Part shown: one piece after another, positions 6,891 through 6,938 of the stretch
Position numbering within the stretch: position 1 is the stretch's first letter
Layout: every line of letters begins with the position of its first letter
NCBI GenBank assembly: GCA_003505905.1
Contig: DNXM01000144.1
Coordinates: 1 to 6,938, forward strand
Length of the DNA stretch: 6,938 nt
Origin: Oscillospiraceae bacterium
Lineage (GTDB): Bacteria; Bacillota; Clostridia; Oscillospirales; Acutalibacteraceae
Reading direction: 5' to 3'
The notes under the pieces: model-generated
Seen by the model: only the letters and a program-made list of their open reading frames with translations
Told to the model about the DNA's origin: nothing
The model's database searches: none
Program-made: the position numbers and the translations under genes

Positions 6891-6938
6891 ACATTTGTAT
6901 AGATATTTCCCGAAGAGGCAGTCTTTCGTGAGCACCCG

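Noticed and set aside
6928..6938. Gene starting with GTG at the right edge
   Set aside because: AGAGG at 6914-6918 is suitably spaced, but only three codons are visible, so no coding call can be supported.

Overview
The window looks like a stretch of ordinary chromosome from a Bacillota bacterium, most likely a Clostridia member of the Ruminococcaceae/Oscillospiraceae kind. This rests on inference: strong GGAGG-type ribosome binding sites, an ECF-transporter S component, and small DUF378 and DUF1540 proteins typical of Firmicutes. All genes I can support are on the + strand, packed tightly, with intact frames. I see no insertion sequence, prophage gene, CRISPR array, tRNA or rRNA.

Left block (1-4737): the 3' two-thirds of mfd, the transcription-repair coupling factor, runs in from beyond the left edge. 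It is followed after 12 bases by a membrane S component of an ECF vitamin transporter (riboflavin/RibU-like), then by a TPR protein, then by a DUF4037 predicted nucleotidyltransferase whose start overlaps the end of the TPR gene. The short gaps and the overlap indicate one operon. The TPR and DUF4037 genes look like a functional pair of unknown role and are the least understood part of the window.

Middle and right block (4738-6813): a perfect TATAAT box lies just after the DUF4037 stop. It opens a short leader holding three copies of a 7-base element in alternating orientation, followed by a DUF378 two-helix membrane protein. Next come a family 20 beta-N-acetylhexosaminidase without a signal peptide and a 56-residue cysteine-rich DUF1540 protein. 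The ribosome binding site of the DUF1540 gene is buried in a perfect 8-bp hairpin just after the hexosaminidase stop, which suggests translational coupling. A clear intrinsic terminator closes the block.

Right edge (6814-6938): an AT-rich tract, a probable sigma-A promoter and the first bases of a transcript whose gene lies outside the window.

No complete new defence or mobile system is evident. The items most worth a second look are the TPR/DUF4037 pair, the hairpin over the DUF1540 ribosome binding site, and the three-part repeat in the DUF378 leader.
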